A stretch of DNA of 64,000 nt from NCBI GenBank assembly GCA_946414395.1, contig CAMKOE010000002.1, forward strand, positions 62,001-126,000, given 5' to 3'. Positions 18,136 through 26,968 of this stretch are shown piece by piece. This DNA comes from an uncultured Porphyromonadaceae bacterium. GTDB lineage: Bacteria > Bacteroidota > Bacteroidia > Bacteroidales > Muribaculaceae. The number at the start of each line of letters is the position of its first letter. The first letter of the stretch is position 1. The translations under genes were made by a program, and so were the position numbers. The notes below the pieces were generated by a model that had not been told where the DNA came from, made no database searches, and was given only the letters and a program-made list of their open reading frames with translations.

Positions 18136-19713
18136 ATGGAAGAATTAACTAATGTCGTTGACTGGTCGCGAGCGCAATTTGCCCTCACGGCTATCTACCA
18201 CTGGTTGTTCGTGCCGTTGACTCTGGGCCTTGGCATCATCATCGCGGTGATGGAAACCATCTATTACCGCACCAAGAGCGAGAAGTGGCTGGCGACAACC
18301 AAGTTCTGGATGACAATCTTCGGCGTGAACTTCGCCATCGGCGTCGCCACCGGCATCATCCTAGAGTTTGAGTTCGGCACCAACTGGTCCAATTACAGTT
18401 GGTTTGTGGGAGACATCTTCGGAGCCCCACTGGCCGTGGAGGGCATCCTGGCCTTCTTCATGGAATCGACGTTCATCGCCGTGATGTTCTTCGGGTGGAA
18501 AAAGGTGAGTCCCAAGTTCCACCTGGCTTCCACGTGGCTCACCGCCATCGGCGCCAGCCTGTCGGCGCTCTGGATTCTCGTTGCCAACGCGTGGATGCAA
18601 TATCCCACGGGCTGCGAGTTCAACCCCGCCACGATGCGCAACGAGATGACGAGTTTTGCCGCGGTGGCCCTCTCCCCGATGGCCGTGAGCAAGTTTTTCC
18701 ACACCGTGCTGAGCGCCTGGACACTGGGCGGTGCCTTTGTGTGCGGCGTGTGCGGCTGGATGTTGCTCAAGAAGCGCAACTATGATCACTGCCAGCGCAG
18801 CCTCAAGGTGGGCGCCTGGGTGGGCCTGATCGGTATCGTGCTGACCTCGGCCACGGGCGACTCGAGTGCTGTGGCAGTGGCCAAGTACCAGCCCATGAAA
18901 CTGGCTGCGATGGAGGGCCTGTACAAGGGCGACCACGAACAGAGCATCGTGGCATTTGGCATCTTGAACCCGTCCAAGCAAGCCTTTGACGGTCAAGACC
19001 CTTACTTGTTCAACGTCAGCATCCCCTACGGCCTGTCGTTCCTCGCCACCCACGATTACAAGGCGTTTGTCCCCGGCATCGAGGACATCATCAACGGGGT
19101 ATCCTATGACAACGAGGGCAACAAGATCAACACCATCTCCTATTCCGAGCGCATGGAGCGCGGCCGACGGCTGCAGGAGATGATGGCGCAGTATGACCAG
19201 GCCAACCGTTCGTGCAACAAGGTCGCCACCGATAGCCTCAAGGCCGCCATCAACGCCGACTTCAAGAACTTCGGCTATGCCTATCTGGACAAGCCCGAGG
19301 AGGCCATCCCCAACGTGCCGTTGACGTTCTACACCTTCCACTTCATGGTCACCGTGGGCGGTTACCTGATGCTGTTCATGCTGCTGGCCCTGTTCTTTGT
19401 TTACAGGCCCAACGTGCTCAACAAGGCCAAGTGGGCCCGCTGGTGGCACATCCTGGCCATCATCACCGTGCCGCTGACCTACCTGTGCAGCGCCAGTGGC
19501 TGGATTGTCGCCGAGGTGGGCCGCCAACCGTGGACCATCCAGGACCTGATGCCCAACAAGGTGGCCATCAGCGACCTGAGCGCCGGCTATGTGCAGACGA
19601 CCTTCTGGATCTTTGCCGTGGTGTTCACCGCGCTGCTGATTGCCGACATCGGCATCATCTGCAAGCAGATTTCCAAGAAGTCGCAGACCGACTTAGAGAC
19701 CGTTAACGATTAA
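18136..19713 (+). CDS. cydA: Cytochrome bd ubiquinol oxidase subunit I
   Basis: CydA binds hemes b558, b595 and d and oxidises quinol while reducing oxygen. The 525-residue product starts with the conserved DWSRAQFALTAIYHWLFVPLT, giving heme ligand His22. It carries the acidic proton-channel region GDIFGAPLAVEGILAFFMEST, a heme-ligand FFHTVLSAW and the conserved GWIVAEVGRQPW near the C-terminus. A large soluble loop (about residues 250-400) corresponds to the quinol-binding Q-loop. It lets an otherwise anaerobic Bacteroidales cell respire and scavenge traces of oxygen. Confidence 0.97.
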   Translation: MEELTNVVDWSRAQFALTAIYHWLFVPLTLGLGIIIAVMETIYYRTKSEKWLATTKFWMTIFGVNFAIGVATGIILEFEFGTNWSNYSWFVGDIFGAPLAVEGILAFFMESTFIAVMFFGWKKVSPKFHLASTWLTAIGASLSALWILVANAWMQYPTGCEFNPATMRNEMTSFAAVALSPMAVSKFFHTVLSAWTLGGAFVCGVCGWMLLKKRNYDHCQRSLKVGAWVGLIGIVLTSATGDSSAVAVAKYQPMKLAAMEGLYKGDHEQSIVAFGILNPSKQAFDGQDPYLFNVSIPYGLSFLATHDYKAFVPGIEDIINGVSYDNEGNKINTISYSERMERGRRLQEMMAQYDQANRSCNKVATDSLKAAINADFKNFGYAYLDKPEEAIPNVPLTFYTFHFMVTVGGYLMLFMLLALFFVYRPNVLNKAKWARWWHILAIITVPLTYLCSASGWIVAEVGRQPWTIQDLMPNKVAISDLSAGYVQTTFWIFAVVFTALLIADIGIICKQISKKSQTDLETVND

Positions 19714-19736
19714 TCAAGGGAAGGAGGAACCAAGTC

Positions 19737-20876
19737 ATGACTACATACAATTTGTTACAGAATTACTGGTGGCTCATCATGTCGGTGCTGGGCGCGTTGC
19801 TCGTGTTCCTGCTCATGGTGCAGGGCGGCCAGTCGATGCTCATTCACTACACCAAGCCCGACAAGCGCGCGTTGCTCATCAACTCGATGGGCCGCAAGTG
19901 GGAGTTGACCTACACGACGCTGGTGACCTTTGGCGGCGCGTTCTTTGCCTCGTTCCCGCTGTTCTACAGCACGAGTTTCGGCGGTGCCTATTGGCTGTGG
20001 ATGTTGATCCTGTTCAGTTTTGTGATCCAGGCCATCAGTTACGAGTACCGCTCCAAGCCGGGCAACATCTACGGTTCACGATTCTACGACACGCTGCTGT
20101 TGATCAACGGCATCGTTGGTCCCGTGCTGCTGGGCGTGGCAGTGGCGACGATGTTCTTTGGCGCCGAGTTCACGGTGACCAAGAGCAACATCCTCAACGT
20201 GCAGGCCGCAACCATCTCGCAATGGGGGCCGCGGCACGGTCTGGAGGCTATCGCCTGCTGGAAGTGCCTGCTGTTTGGCGTGATGGTCTTCTTCCTGGCC
20301 CGCACGCTGGCGTCACTCTACTTCATCAACAACATCGACGATGACGAGGTCAACCGCAGCCAGCACAAGTTACTACTGGTCAATGCCACGGCCTTTGTCG
20401 TGCTGTTCCTGGCCACGGTAGCCGTCATCCTCACCTCTCCCGGCGTGGGCTATGACGACAGCGGCAACGCCCAGTGGGTGCCCTTGAAGTACTTGAACAA
20501 TTACCTGACCATGTGGTGGGCCCTGATTATCCTGCTGCTGGGTGTGGTGATGGTATTGCTGGGCATCGGCAAGACCTTGCTCAAGGCCGATTATCGCGGC
20601 GGCATCTGGCCCGCGGGCATCGGCACCGTGCTGGTTGTGCTGACCCTCTTCTGGGTCGTGGGCTACAACAACACGGCCTATCTGCCCTCGCTGCTCGACG
20701 TGCAGAGTTCGCTCACGCTGCGCAACAGTTCGTCCAGCGAGTTCACCCTCACCGTGATGAGCGTGGTGAGCATCCTGGTGCCCTTTGTCGTGGCCTATAT
20801 CGCCTACTGCTGGTACAAGATGGACCACAAGAAACTCACCAGCGACGAACTCGACAACACCGACCACAAGTACTAG
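19737..20876 (+). CDS. cydB: Cytochrome bd ubiquinol oxidase subunit II
   Basis: The 379-residue partner of CydA is an integral membrane protein with about eight or nine helices. Visible family features are the early LVFLLMVQGGQSM, GRKWELTYTTLVTFGGAFFASFP near residues 50-75, and RTLASLYFINNIDDDE after the central helices. It starts 23 bases after cydA with an AAGGAGG site, so subunits are made together. The C-terminal tail is short and charged. No cydC, cydD or conventional cydX follows. Confidence 0.97.
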   Translation: MTTYNLLQNYWWLIMSVLGALLVFLLMVQGGQSMLIHYTKPDKRALLINSMGRKWELTYTTLVTFGGAFFASFPLFYSTSFGGAYWLWMLILFSFVIQAISYEYRSKPGNIYGSRFYDTLLLINGIVGPVLLGVAVATMFFGAEFTVTKSNILNVQAATISQWGPRHGLEAIACWKCLLFGVMVFFLARTLASLYFINNIDDDEVNRSQHKLLLVNATAFVVLFLATVAVILTSPGVGYDDSGNAQWVPLKYLNNYLTMWWALIILLLGVVMVLLGIGKTLLKADYRGGIWPAGIGTVLVVLTLFWVVGYNNTAYLPSLLDVQSSLTLRNSSSSEFTLTVMSVVSILVPFVVAYIAYCWYKMDHKKLTSDELDNTDHKY

Positions 20877-20912
20877 ACTGTCTCATTAGTCCCGATAGAC
20901 GACGGTTTTTCA

Positions 20913-20969
20913 GACAACTTGAACAACATTGATGTCAACCTTGACAACCTTTTTGTTGTTCAAGTTGTC
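20913..20969. terminator. Hairpin between convergent cydB and a secreted-protein gene (AACAAC family)
   Basis: GACAACTTGAACAAC (20913-20927) pairs perfectly over 15 bases with GTTGTTCAAGTTGTC (20955-20969), with a 27-base loop. It lies between two convergent stop codons and probably ends both transcripts. It belongs to the AACAAC repeat family described elsewhere in the window. Confidence 0.75.
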
Positions 20970-20972
20970 TTG

Positions 20973-21428
20973 TTAGTGCTCACGTTGCTGACGCTTGGTA
21001 GTGAAGCCCTCGGTTATCTGGCTGTAATCGTCAACGTCCTTGTAGAGAATCCAGTAAACAATGCCGTTGACATCACCTTCATCGCCATGTGGCACCACAT
21101 AGGCCTGCGCAAACTTCCAGCCGAACTGGCCCAAGTAGTTCATTGCGTCAATCATCGAGTTGAACTTGATTTCCTTGCCGTTTTCATCCACAATCATCGA
21201 TTCACTCATCGCTCCCAGCCATGAGGTGCTCTGGCCAAAGTCGATGGCCACCTTGACCTTGCTGCTGAAGAGTTGGGGTGACCCGTACAGCAAGGCATAG
21301 ACCCGCTTGGATGCAGGATTAAAGCCCTCAATTTCACTCACTTGCGCTGGTGGTACTTGAATCACGTCCTGAGCGATAATGGCCATTGATGACATCATCA
21401 ATGCCAATGATAAAAAGATCTTCTTCAT
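20973..21428 (-). CDS. Small secreted protein of unknown function
   Basis: The 151-residue product has a clear signal peptide (positive MKK, hydrophobic core, cleavage near IIAQD), so it enters the periplasm or is exported. The mature part, about 130 residues, includes KVKVAIDFGQSTSW, a predicted beta strand pair, then FNSMIDAMNYLGQFGWKFAQAYVV. This last phrase resembles the dosage of small Bacteroidales proteins with a DUF4177-like fold (MNxLGxxGWE), but I cannot assign it securely. No operon partners are visible. Confidence 0.75.
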   Translation of the reverse strand: MKKIFLSLALMMSSMAIIAQDVIQVPPAQVSEIEGFNPASKRVYALLYGSPQLFSSKVKVAIDFGQSTSWLGAMSESMIVDENGKEIKFNSMIDAMNYLGQFGWKFAQAYVVPHGDEGDVNGIVYWILYKDVDDYSQITEGFTTKRQQREH

Positions 21429-21509
21429 TTTAATAAGTGTTTATGGTTTCGATATTCACTTGAAACGCAAGGAAAGCATTCCTTATTTTATCATGTGCTG
21501 TATTTTTTG

Positions 21510-21517
21510 TAACTTCG
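21510..21517 (+). promoter_or_regulatory. Possible -7 element TAACTTCG for the DUF2027-Smr gene
   Basis: It differs from TAnnTTTG at one base (C for T) and lies 34 bases before the start codon. The same variant precedes the OPT transporter gene. Confidence 0.45.
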
Positions 21518-21551
21518 CAGCCTAAAAACAATAATACGACATTACAACATC

Positions 21552-22628
21552 ATGAATGTAAAGATTAACGATATCGTGCGCTTCCTCAACGATGTGGGAG
21601 GCGGTAGAGTGTCCAGAATTGACGGCAAGACCGTCTATGTGGAAGATCAGGACGGTTTTGAGCGCCCGGCGCTCGAGAAGGAACTGGTCGTGGTGGGACA
21701 AGCGGGAACCAAGGCGTCGGCCTATGAGCGCCCGCTCGACATCCGCACCCGCCAGGTGGAGCCCGACAAGCCCGCTCCCAGGCCCCAAGCCGCTCCCGAG
21801 CCCACCCTGCCCATCGAGGAGACCCCCGAGGGCGAGGTGCTCAACGTCGTGCTGGGCTATGAGGCGCGCGAGATCAAGCACCTGAACACGACCACTTTCT
21901 ATGCCACGCTGGTCAACGACAGCAACTATTTCCTCTATTTCACCTATATGACCCGCGGCGACGGCGACGGCGAGTGGCAGACCCGCTACCATGGCATCGT
22001 CGAGCCCAACATCCAGGTGGAACTGGAGGAATTTGGCCACGATGACCTCAACGACATGACCCACGTGGCCGTGCAGTATGTGGCCTTCAAGCAGGGCAAG
22101 GGCTTCAAATTGAAGAATCCCGCCCTCATCGAGCAGCGCCTGGATGTGACCAAGTTCTACAAGGTGCATTGCTTCCACGAGAATCCCTACTTTGACGTGC
22201 CGGTCATCGCTGTGGAAATCGTCACCAAGGACCGCCCCGCGCGCCAGATGCGCATCGACAGCGGCGAACTCGAGCGCGCCATGAAGGAGAAGAAACGCCT
22301 TGACCGCCCCCAGCGCAAGCCGGTACAGAAAAAGACCGACCCCAACGGCATCATCGTCCAGGACCTGCACATCACCTCGCTGCTCGACAACCTGAACGGC
22401 ATGACGCCAGGCGCCATCCTGGAGTACCAGATGGACAAGTTCCGCGAGGTGATGGACACCAACCTGAGCAAGCACGGACAGCGCATCGTCTTCATCCACG
22501 GCAAGGGTGAGGGAAAACTGCGCCAGCACCTGCTGAGCGAACTCAAGCGCCGCTACCCCCGCTGCACGGCCCAGGACGCCAGTTTCCGCGAGTACGGCTT
22601 CGGCGCCACCCAGGTCACCATCCACTGA
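21552..22628 (+). CDS. DUF2027 and Smr (MutS2 C-terminal-like) domain protein
   Basis: The 358-residue protein joins an N-terminal DUF2027 region to a C-terminal Smr domain (about residues 285-358). The Smr part shows the typical HGKGEGKLR loop and ends in a YGFGATQVTIH strand, as in the C-terminus of MutS2 nucleases. The N-terminus (VKINDIVRFLNDVGGGRVSRIDG) resembles the short beta-barrel found before Smr in MutS2, so the protein may act on nucleic acid. A lysine/arginine-rich linker lies near residues 236-262. The ATPase core of MutS2 is absent. A single-gene unit. Confidence 0.85.
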   Translation: MNVKINDIVRFLNDVGGGRVSRIDGKTVYVEDQDGFERPALEKELVVVGQAGTKASAYERPLDIRTRQVEPDKPAPRPQAAPEPTLPIEETPEGEVLNVVLGYEAREIKHLNTTTFYATLVNDSNYFLYFTYMTRGDGDGEWQTRYHGIVEPNIQVELEEFGHDDLNDMTHVAVQYVAFKQGKGFKLKNPALIEQRLDVTKFYKVHCFHENPYFDVPVIAVEIVTKDRPARQMRIDSGELERAMKEKKRLDRPQRKPVQKKTDPNGIIVQDLHITSLLDNLNGMTPGAILEYQMDKFREVMDTNLSKHGQRIVFIHGKGEGKLRQHLLSELKRRYPRCTAQDASFREYGFGATQVTIH

Positions 22629-22668
22629 CGACGCCCATCACTTTTCAAACAACTTGAACAACATGGAA

Positions 22669-22710
22669 CAACGTTGAACAACAATTATTTAAATAAGTTG
22701 TTCAACGTTG
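22669..22710. terminator. AACAAC-family hairpin after the DUF2027-Smr gene
   Basis: CAACGTTGAACAAC (22669-22682) pairs perfectly with GTTGTTCAACGTTG (22697-22710) around an AT-rich 14-base loop. There is no T-run after it, so terminator activity is likely but not certain. Confidence 0.55.
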
Positions 22711-22770
22711 ACTCTTCACCGAAACGTCTGCTGCCAAATCTCACGCAAAGGCGCTAAGTCGCTAAGTTTT
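22709..22770. repeat. Dispersed intergenic repeat, family B, copy 3
   Basis: ACTCTTCACCGAAACGTCTG followed by CCAAATCTCACGCAAAGGCGCTAAG matches the first half of the copy near 6886. Confidence 0.65.
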
Positions 22771-22821
22771 CTGTTTCCTGTTGTTTGATGACATACTTTC
22801 AAACTACTTGAACTACAAATC

Positions 22822-22866
22822 AACAACCCAAACAACCATCATTTAAGAAAAGTTGTTTGGGTTGTT
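22822..22866. repeat. AACAAC-family hairpin near the LRR-dockerin gene
   Basis: AACAACCCAAACAAC (22822-22836) pairs perfectly over 15 bases with GTTGTTTGGGTTGTT (22852-22866), with a 15-base loop. It lies downstream of the minus-strand LRR gene and may end its transcript. Confidence 0.65.
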
Positions 22867-22879
22867 CAATGTGGTCCCA

Positions 22880-22932
22880 GTTGTTTGAAGAAAATGAGTT
22901 GTTTGAAGAAAATGGGTTGTTTGAAGAAAAGA
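22880..22932. repeat. Three tandem 18-base repeats after the LRR-dockerin stop
   Basis: The unit GTTGTTTGAAGAAAATG recurs at 22880, 22898 and 22916 (the last with one end change). The array ends five bases from the stop codon of the minus-strand LRR gene. Confidence 0.75.
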
Positions 22933-22936
22933 GGGG

Positions 22937-24643
22937 TTACTGCAGGATGATGGCGATGATGGCGTTCACATCGCTGATGTTGACTTCGCCGTTACCATCC
23001 ACGTCGGCAGACGCATCAACGTTGCCCCCGCCCAGTATGGCACTGATAACCTGACTCACGTCGCTGATGTTCACCTCGCCGTTGCCATCCACGTCACCAG
23101 GGGTCACGGCGGGCATTTCCTCGATGATGCGGAAGTAGTTGCTCCACCTCTTGTCGGCCTTATAGGCCGCTTGAGTGCCTGCAGGCACATTCAGTCGGCG
23201 TCCCCAGTAATTACTGGTAATGAGGGAAAAAGCATCATCTTCTACCGTCATGTCGGCAGGAGACTTGATGTAAGTATAAACGTCCCGCAAGTTGTCGCAT
23301 CCCTCAAACGCCGACTCCCCAATGAAAGAAACTGTGGCGGGAATGGTGATGGTGGGCAATTCCTCGCAGTAGTAGAACGCACTTTCACCGATGGAGGTGA
23401 GGCTATTGGGCAGCGTGACACTGGCCAACTTATAGCAACTATCGAACACACGGTCCTTAATCACCTTGACCGAGTTGGGGATGACGATGCTCTCGAGACC
23501 AGTGCACCAAAAGAATGTCCACTCTCCCATGTCGGTGATGGAATTGGGGATGTCGATTGTGGTCAATCCTGTACAACTGCCAAACGACTCGTTGCCCAGG
23601 GCAGTCACGCTGCGGGGTATGGTGGTGGTCATGCAACCTGTTATCAACCTGTTGGCTGCTGTCTCGATAATCGCATTGCAGCCCCCGCGGGAATCGTAAT
23701 TGGGATTGCCGCTCTCGACCTTGATGTTCTTGAGTTTCTCACAACCATAGAACGGATTTGCCCCCATGGTGGTGACCGTGCTGGGGATGGTGACGCTCGA
23801 CAAGCCGGAGCAGCCTTCATACGCGTAGGACCCGATCGTGGTCAACGTGCTGGGGACGGAGAATGCCGTCAATCCTGTACAGCCGCCAAAGGATCCTTCA
23901 CCCAGGCTCGTCACAGTGCTGGGAATGATGGTAGTCATGCAACCTGATATCAACGTGCTGGTTGCCGTCTCGATAATCGCATTGCAGCCCCCGCGGGAAT
24001 CAAAATTGGGATTGCCGCTCTGAACCTTGATAGACCTCAAGTTAGAGCAGTAAATGAATGGATTCTTACCCAGGTGGGTGACCGTGCTGGGGATGGTGAC
24101 ACTTGACAGTTCATAGCAGTCACCAAAGGCGTACGAGCCGATGGTGGTGACCGACTGTGGAATGCTCACACTCATCAGGCCGCTGCCGCGGAAGGCATTG
24201 CTGCCAATGGTGATGAGCGAGTTGGGGAGCGTTATGCTCATCAGATTACTGCATTCACCGAACGCAAAAACGCCGATGCTGGTGAGCGAACTGGGAAGTG
24301 ACACACTATACAGGTTGGAGCACATCAAGAAGGCAGATTCCCCAATGCTGGTGACCATGGACCCGACAGTCACCTTCTGCAGGTATTCGCAGAAGACAAA
24401 CGCCATCTCGCCGATGCTGGTGACGTTATAACTTGTCCCATTGTAGGAGACCATGCGCGGGATGGTGACGTTGCCCGAATAACCGCCCGAGTAAGGACTA
24501 TCACCCTTATAGGTGACAGCCACCTCGTTGCTACTGGTGATATTGTAGTACACACCACCCACGGCAAAATCGTGAGCCTGGGCCAGCGCTGGTGAGAGAA
24601 TCGCCATCATGGCGAGAGCAAGGGAGTACAAGAGATTTTTCAT
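22937..24643 (-). CDS. BspA-type leucine-rich repeat protein with C-terminal dockerin-like repeats
   Basis: The 568-residue secreted protein has a signal peptide (cleavage near ALAQAHD), then an array of LRR_5/BspA repeats (about residues 60-480) of the form VTSIGESAFxxCxxL. Two near-identical blocks contain GGCNAIIETA and an ITGCMTT-type tail, marking an internal duplication. The last 55 residues hold two DVDGNGEVNISDV repeats, which match the calcium-binding loops of type I dockerins. BspA repeats mediate adhesion or ligand binding. The function of the dockerin-like end in a species without visible cohesins is unclear. I chose the internal ATG because a signal peptide starts there. Confidence 0.88.
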   Translation of the reverse strand: MKNLLYSLALAMMAILSPALAQAHDFAVGGVYYNITSSNEVAVTYKGDSPYSGGYSGNVTIPRMVSYNGTSYNVTSIGEMAFVFCEYLQKVTVGSMVTSIGESAFLMCSNLYSVSLPSSLTSIGVFAFGECSNLMSITLPNSLITIGSNAFRGSGLMSVSIPQSVTTIGSYAFGDCYELSSVTIPSTVTHLGKNPFIYCSNLRSIKVQSGNPNFDSRGGCNAIIETATSTLISGCMTTIIPSTVTSLGEGSFGGCTGLTAFSVPSTLTTIGSYAYEGCSGLSSVTIPSTVTTMGANPFYGCEKLKNIKVESGNPNYDSRGGCNAIIETAANRLITGCMTTTIPRSVTALGNESFGSCTGLTTIDIPNSITDMGEWTFFWCTGLESIVIPNSVKVIKDRVFDSCYKLASVTLPNSLTSIGESAFYYCEELPTITIPATVSFIGESAFEGCDNLRDVYTYIKSPADMTVEDDAFSLITSNYWGRRLNVPAGTQAAYKADKRWSNYFRIIEEMPAVTPGDVDGNGEVNISDVSQVISAILGGGNVDASADVDGNGEVNISDVNAIIAIILQ

Positions 24644-24687
24644 AATAGATAAGATTATAGTGATTGAACATTTGGTTTTTTCACTCG

Positions 24688-24695
24688 CAAAGATA
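24688..24695 (-). promoter_or_regulatory. -7 element TATCTTTG for the LRR-dockerin gene
   Basis: It is an exact TAnnTTTG match on the minus strand, 45 bases before the chosen start codon. This also supports the internal ATG over the longer open frame. Confidence 0.65.
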
Positions 24696-24826
24696 CAGAA
24701 AGAATGTATAAAAAACAATAGTATTGTTATATTTTTTCCTATTAATCACTGATGACAGGCACCTACCATCCTAGTTGACAGGCATCTATAGATTCCAATC
24801 CTGTCGTCGAGCCATTCTGTGTGTCT

Positions 24827-25537
24827 CTATTTCATGACGGGGAAGCGGAACTGGCGCAACTGGCGTTCCAGATCGCGCTCGTGGCCGCCGGTGTAGCGGT
24901 TGACCAGGGCATGGAACTCGGGCGAGTGGTTCATGTGGGTGAGGTGGGCCAACTCGTGGCAGATGATATAGCGGATGAGCCCTTCGGGCATGAACATGAG
25001 GTTGCGGGAGAGTTGGATGACCTTTTTACTGGTGCAATGTCCCAGTTTGCGCATGCCGCGGCCTATCTCAAAGCCTGCAGGCTGCAATCCTAACTCACTG
25101 GCCACCTGACGGGCCAGCGGCAACAGCACGGCACGGGCCTGAACGTCCATCGCACGGCCGATGACGCTCGAAATCGTGCGTTTGACGCCATCGTCGGTCA
25201 GGTCGGCACTCTCGTGAACCTGCAAGTGCAGGGTGTCGCCCTCCCAGTGGTTGAGGATGTAACCCGGCATGCGGCTCTGGGACCCGATGACGACGCGGCA
25301 CTTGTAGCACTCGATGGTCTGGCCCACGTGGAATGTGACTGACTGGGGGCGCGGCAACTGGCGCAGCCGTTCCCGGTCAAGGTTCACCACCCGCTGCAAC
25401 TCGGCCACGCTGATGCCCAGCGGCGCACGCATGAGCAGATGCCCATCGGTATGATAAGTGAACCGCACCGAGGTCATGCCCCGGCGCAGTTCCACATATA
25501 TCTTCCCGAACTCACGGTCCTCGATATACCCCTTCAT
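24827..25537 (-). CDS. YgjP-like (DUF45) zinc metallopeptidase
   Basis: The 236-residue cytoplasmic protein carries the zinc motif HELAH (His194, Glu195, His198) followed by HSPEFH, whose last histidine is the probable third ligand. LGHCTSKK replaces the usual WGSCSSK signature of this family just before the active site. The N-terminal half is a beta-rich domain. YgjP-type proteins are compact relatives of SprT and M48 peptidases, and their substrates are not known. The gene stands alone and its upstream space is bounded by an AACAAC inverted repeat. Confidence 0.88.
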   Translation of the reverse strand: MKGYIEDREFGKIYVELRRGMTSVRFTYHTDGHLLMRAPLGISVAELQRVVNLDRERLRQLPRPQSVTFHVGQTIECYKCRVVIGSQSRMPGYILNHWEGDTLHLQVHESADLTDDGVKRTISSVIGRAMDVQARAVLLPLARQVASELGLQPAGFEIGRGMRKLGHCTSKKVIQLSRNLMFMPEGLIRYIICHELAHLTHMNHSPEFHALVNRYTGGHERDLERQLRQFRFPVMK

Positions 25538-25548
25538 GGCTTTTTCAT

Positions 25549-25815
25549 GTCAAACAACTTGAACAATATTGAACAACTCAAACAACAAAACAAATTTAGG
25601 GATTGATATCGCAGTTGGCCCTAAAAGTTTCTTAATGCTAATTTCGCTAAGGAAACGTATTTCACTAAAAATATATTTAAAACTATTCGTGATTAATACT
25701 ATTAATTCGTGAAAATAGCATTAGCCCCGCAGGGTTCGGGCCAACATCCATATCATTGCCATTATTTAATCATTTAAGTTGTTAATACTGTTTCTTGTTG
25801 TTCAGGTTGTTTGAC
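25549..25815. repeat. Long-range inverted repeat, AACAAC family
   Basis: GTCAAACAACTTGAACAA (25549-25566) is repeated inverted as TTGTTCAGGTTGTTTGAC (25798-25815) with one mismatch. Between them is about 230 bases of AT-rich sequence without a gene, separating the YgjP gene from trpS. Confidence 0.7.
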
Positions 25816-25821
25816 GGAGTG

Positions 25822-26898
25822 TCAGAACCGGGTGATGCCCATGATTTCACGCACGTCGGCCAGGGTCTTGCTGGCGCGGGCGCGGGCACGCTCGGCACCC
25901 ATCTCCAGGACGCGGTGCAGGTAGGCATCGTCGTTCTCGATGTCGATGATGCGCTCGCGGATGGGGGTGGTGAGGGCCACAATGTCCTCGGCAATCTCCT
26001 TCTTGAGGTCGCCGTAGCGGATTGAGCAGTTGTTATAGGCCTCGGTGAAATACTCCACCTTGTCGGGGGTGCCGACGAGTTTGAGGATGGTGAAGAGGTT
26101 CTGCACGGCTTCGGCCATGGGCTGATTGGGCTCGGTGGGGCCACCATCGGTCACGGCGCGCATCACCTTCTTGCGGATGACCTTCTCCTCATCGACCAGA
26201 TAGATGCAGTTGCCCTCGCTCTTGCCCATCTTGCCGCTGCCGTCCAGGCCGGGCACCTTGACAGGCGCGCTGCCAAAGTTGAAGTTCTGCGGCTCCTTGA
26301 AGTAGTCGGTCTTGTAGAACGAGTTGAAGCGGCGTGCAAAGCGGCGCGTCAACTCCAGGTGCTGCTCCTGGTCCTTGCCAACGGGCACGAAGTCGGCACG
26401 CTGGATGAGGATATCGACGGCCATCAGGGTGGGATAGGTCAACAGGCCGGCATTCACGCGCTTGTTGGTGCTGGCGCCGATGATCTCCTTGGCCACGTCC
26501 TCGTCGTCATCGCCCTGATTGGGGGCGGTGATGCCCAGGGCCTTACGGGCCTTGTCCTTGAAGGCGGCCGTGCGCATCAGTTCGCCGATGCCCACGTGCA
26601 TGTTGAGCAACAGGTACATCTCGCTCACCTCGGGCACGTCACTCTGTACAAAGATGGTCGATTTCTCGGGATCCAGGCCCGCGGCCAGGTATTCGGCCAG
26701 AATGTGGCGCACGTTGGTGTGCAACTCTTTGGGGTCGGGGTTGGTCGTGAGGGCATGCAGGTCGGCAATGAAGTAGTAACTGTCGTACTGGCCTTCGTTC
26801 TGCATCTTCACAAAGTTACTCAAGGCGCCCAGGTAGTTACCCAGATGCAATTGCCCGGTGGGGCGTATTCCGCTCAAAACAATCTTCTTGTTATCCAT
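25822..26898 (-). CDS. trpS: Tryptophanyl-tRNA synthetase
   Basis: This class I synthetase charges tRNA-Trp. In the 358-residue product TGQLHLGNYLG (about residues 14-24) is the HIGH-type signature and GKMGKSEGN is the KMSKS-type loop. The tryptophan-binding helix region AVDILIQRADFVPVGKDQEQHLELTR is typical. The gene stands alone and is divergent from the Ser/Thr kinase gene, with the two promoters about 30 bases apart. Length is slightly above the usual 330-340 residues. Confidence 0.97.
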   Translation of the reverse strand: MDNKKIVLSGIRPTGQLHLGNYLGALSNFVKMQNEGQYDSYYFIADLHALTTNPDPKELHTNVRHILAEYLAAGLDPEKSTIFVQSDVPEVSEMYLLLNMHVGIGELMRTAAFKDKARKALGITAPNQGDDDEDVAKEIIGASTNKRVNAGLLTYPTLMAVDILIQRADFVPVGKDQEQHLELTRRFARRFNSFYKTDYFKEPQNFNFGSAPVKVPGLDGSGKMGKSEGNCIYLVDEEKVIRKKVMRAVTDGGPTEPNQPMAEAVQNLFTILKLVGTPDKVEYFTEAYNNCSIRYGDLKKEIAEDIVALTTPIRERIIDIENDDAYLHRVLEMGAERARARASKTLADVREIMGITRF

Positions 26899-26932
26899 AT
26901 TCTGATTCTTGCAATTTTATTTTACCGAATTG

Positions 26933-26940
26933 CAAAGGTA
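26933..26940 (-). promoter_or_regulatory. trpS -7 element TACCTTTG
   Basis: It is an exact TAnnTTTG match on the minus strand, 35 bases before the trpS start, next to the opposite-facing kinase promoter. Confidence 0.65.
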
Positions 26941-26968
26941 ATCATTTTTTTTAAATCAGGAAAAAGTG

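Larger units (their letters stand above)
22629..22936. other. Repeat-filled intergenic region between convergent genes
   Basis: No gene is seen. The region contains two AACAAC-type hairpins, a copy of repeat family B and three tandem 18-base repeats, described separately. Confidence 0.7.

Noticed and set aside
22937-24643. Regularly repeated DNA within the LRR gene, and other internal periodicities, considered as a possible CRISPR array
   Set aside because: The repeats are in frame, vary in sequence, encode LRR units, and there are no constant spacers or cas genes in the window.
24644-24718. Upstream extension of the LRR-dockerin protein
   Set aside because: A signal peptide starts at the internal ATG, and a promoter -7 element overlaps the extension.
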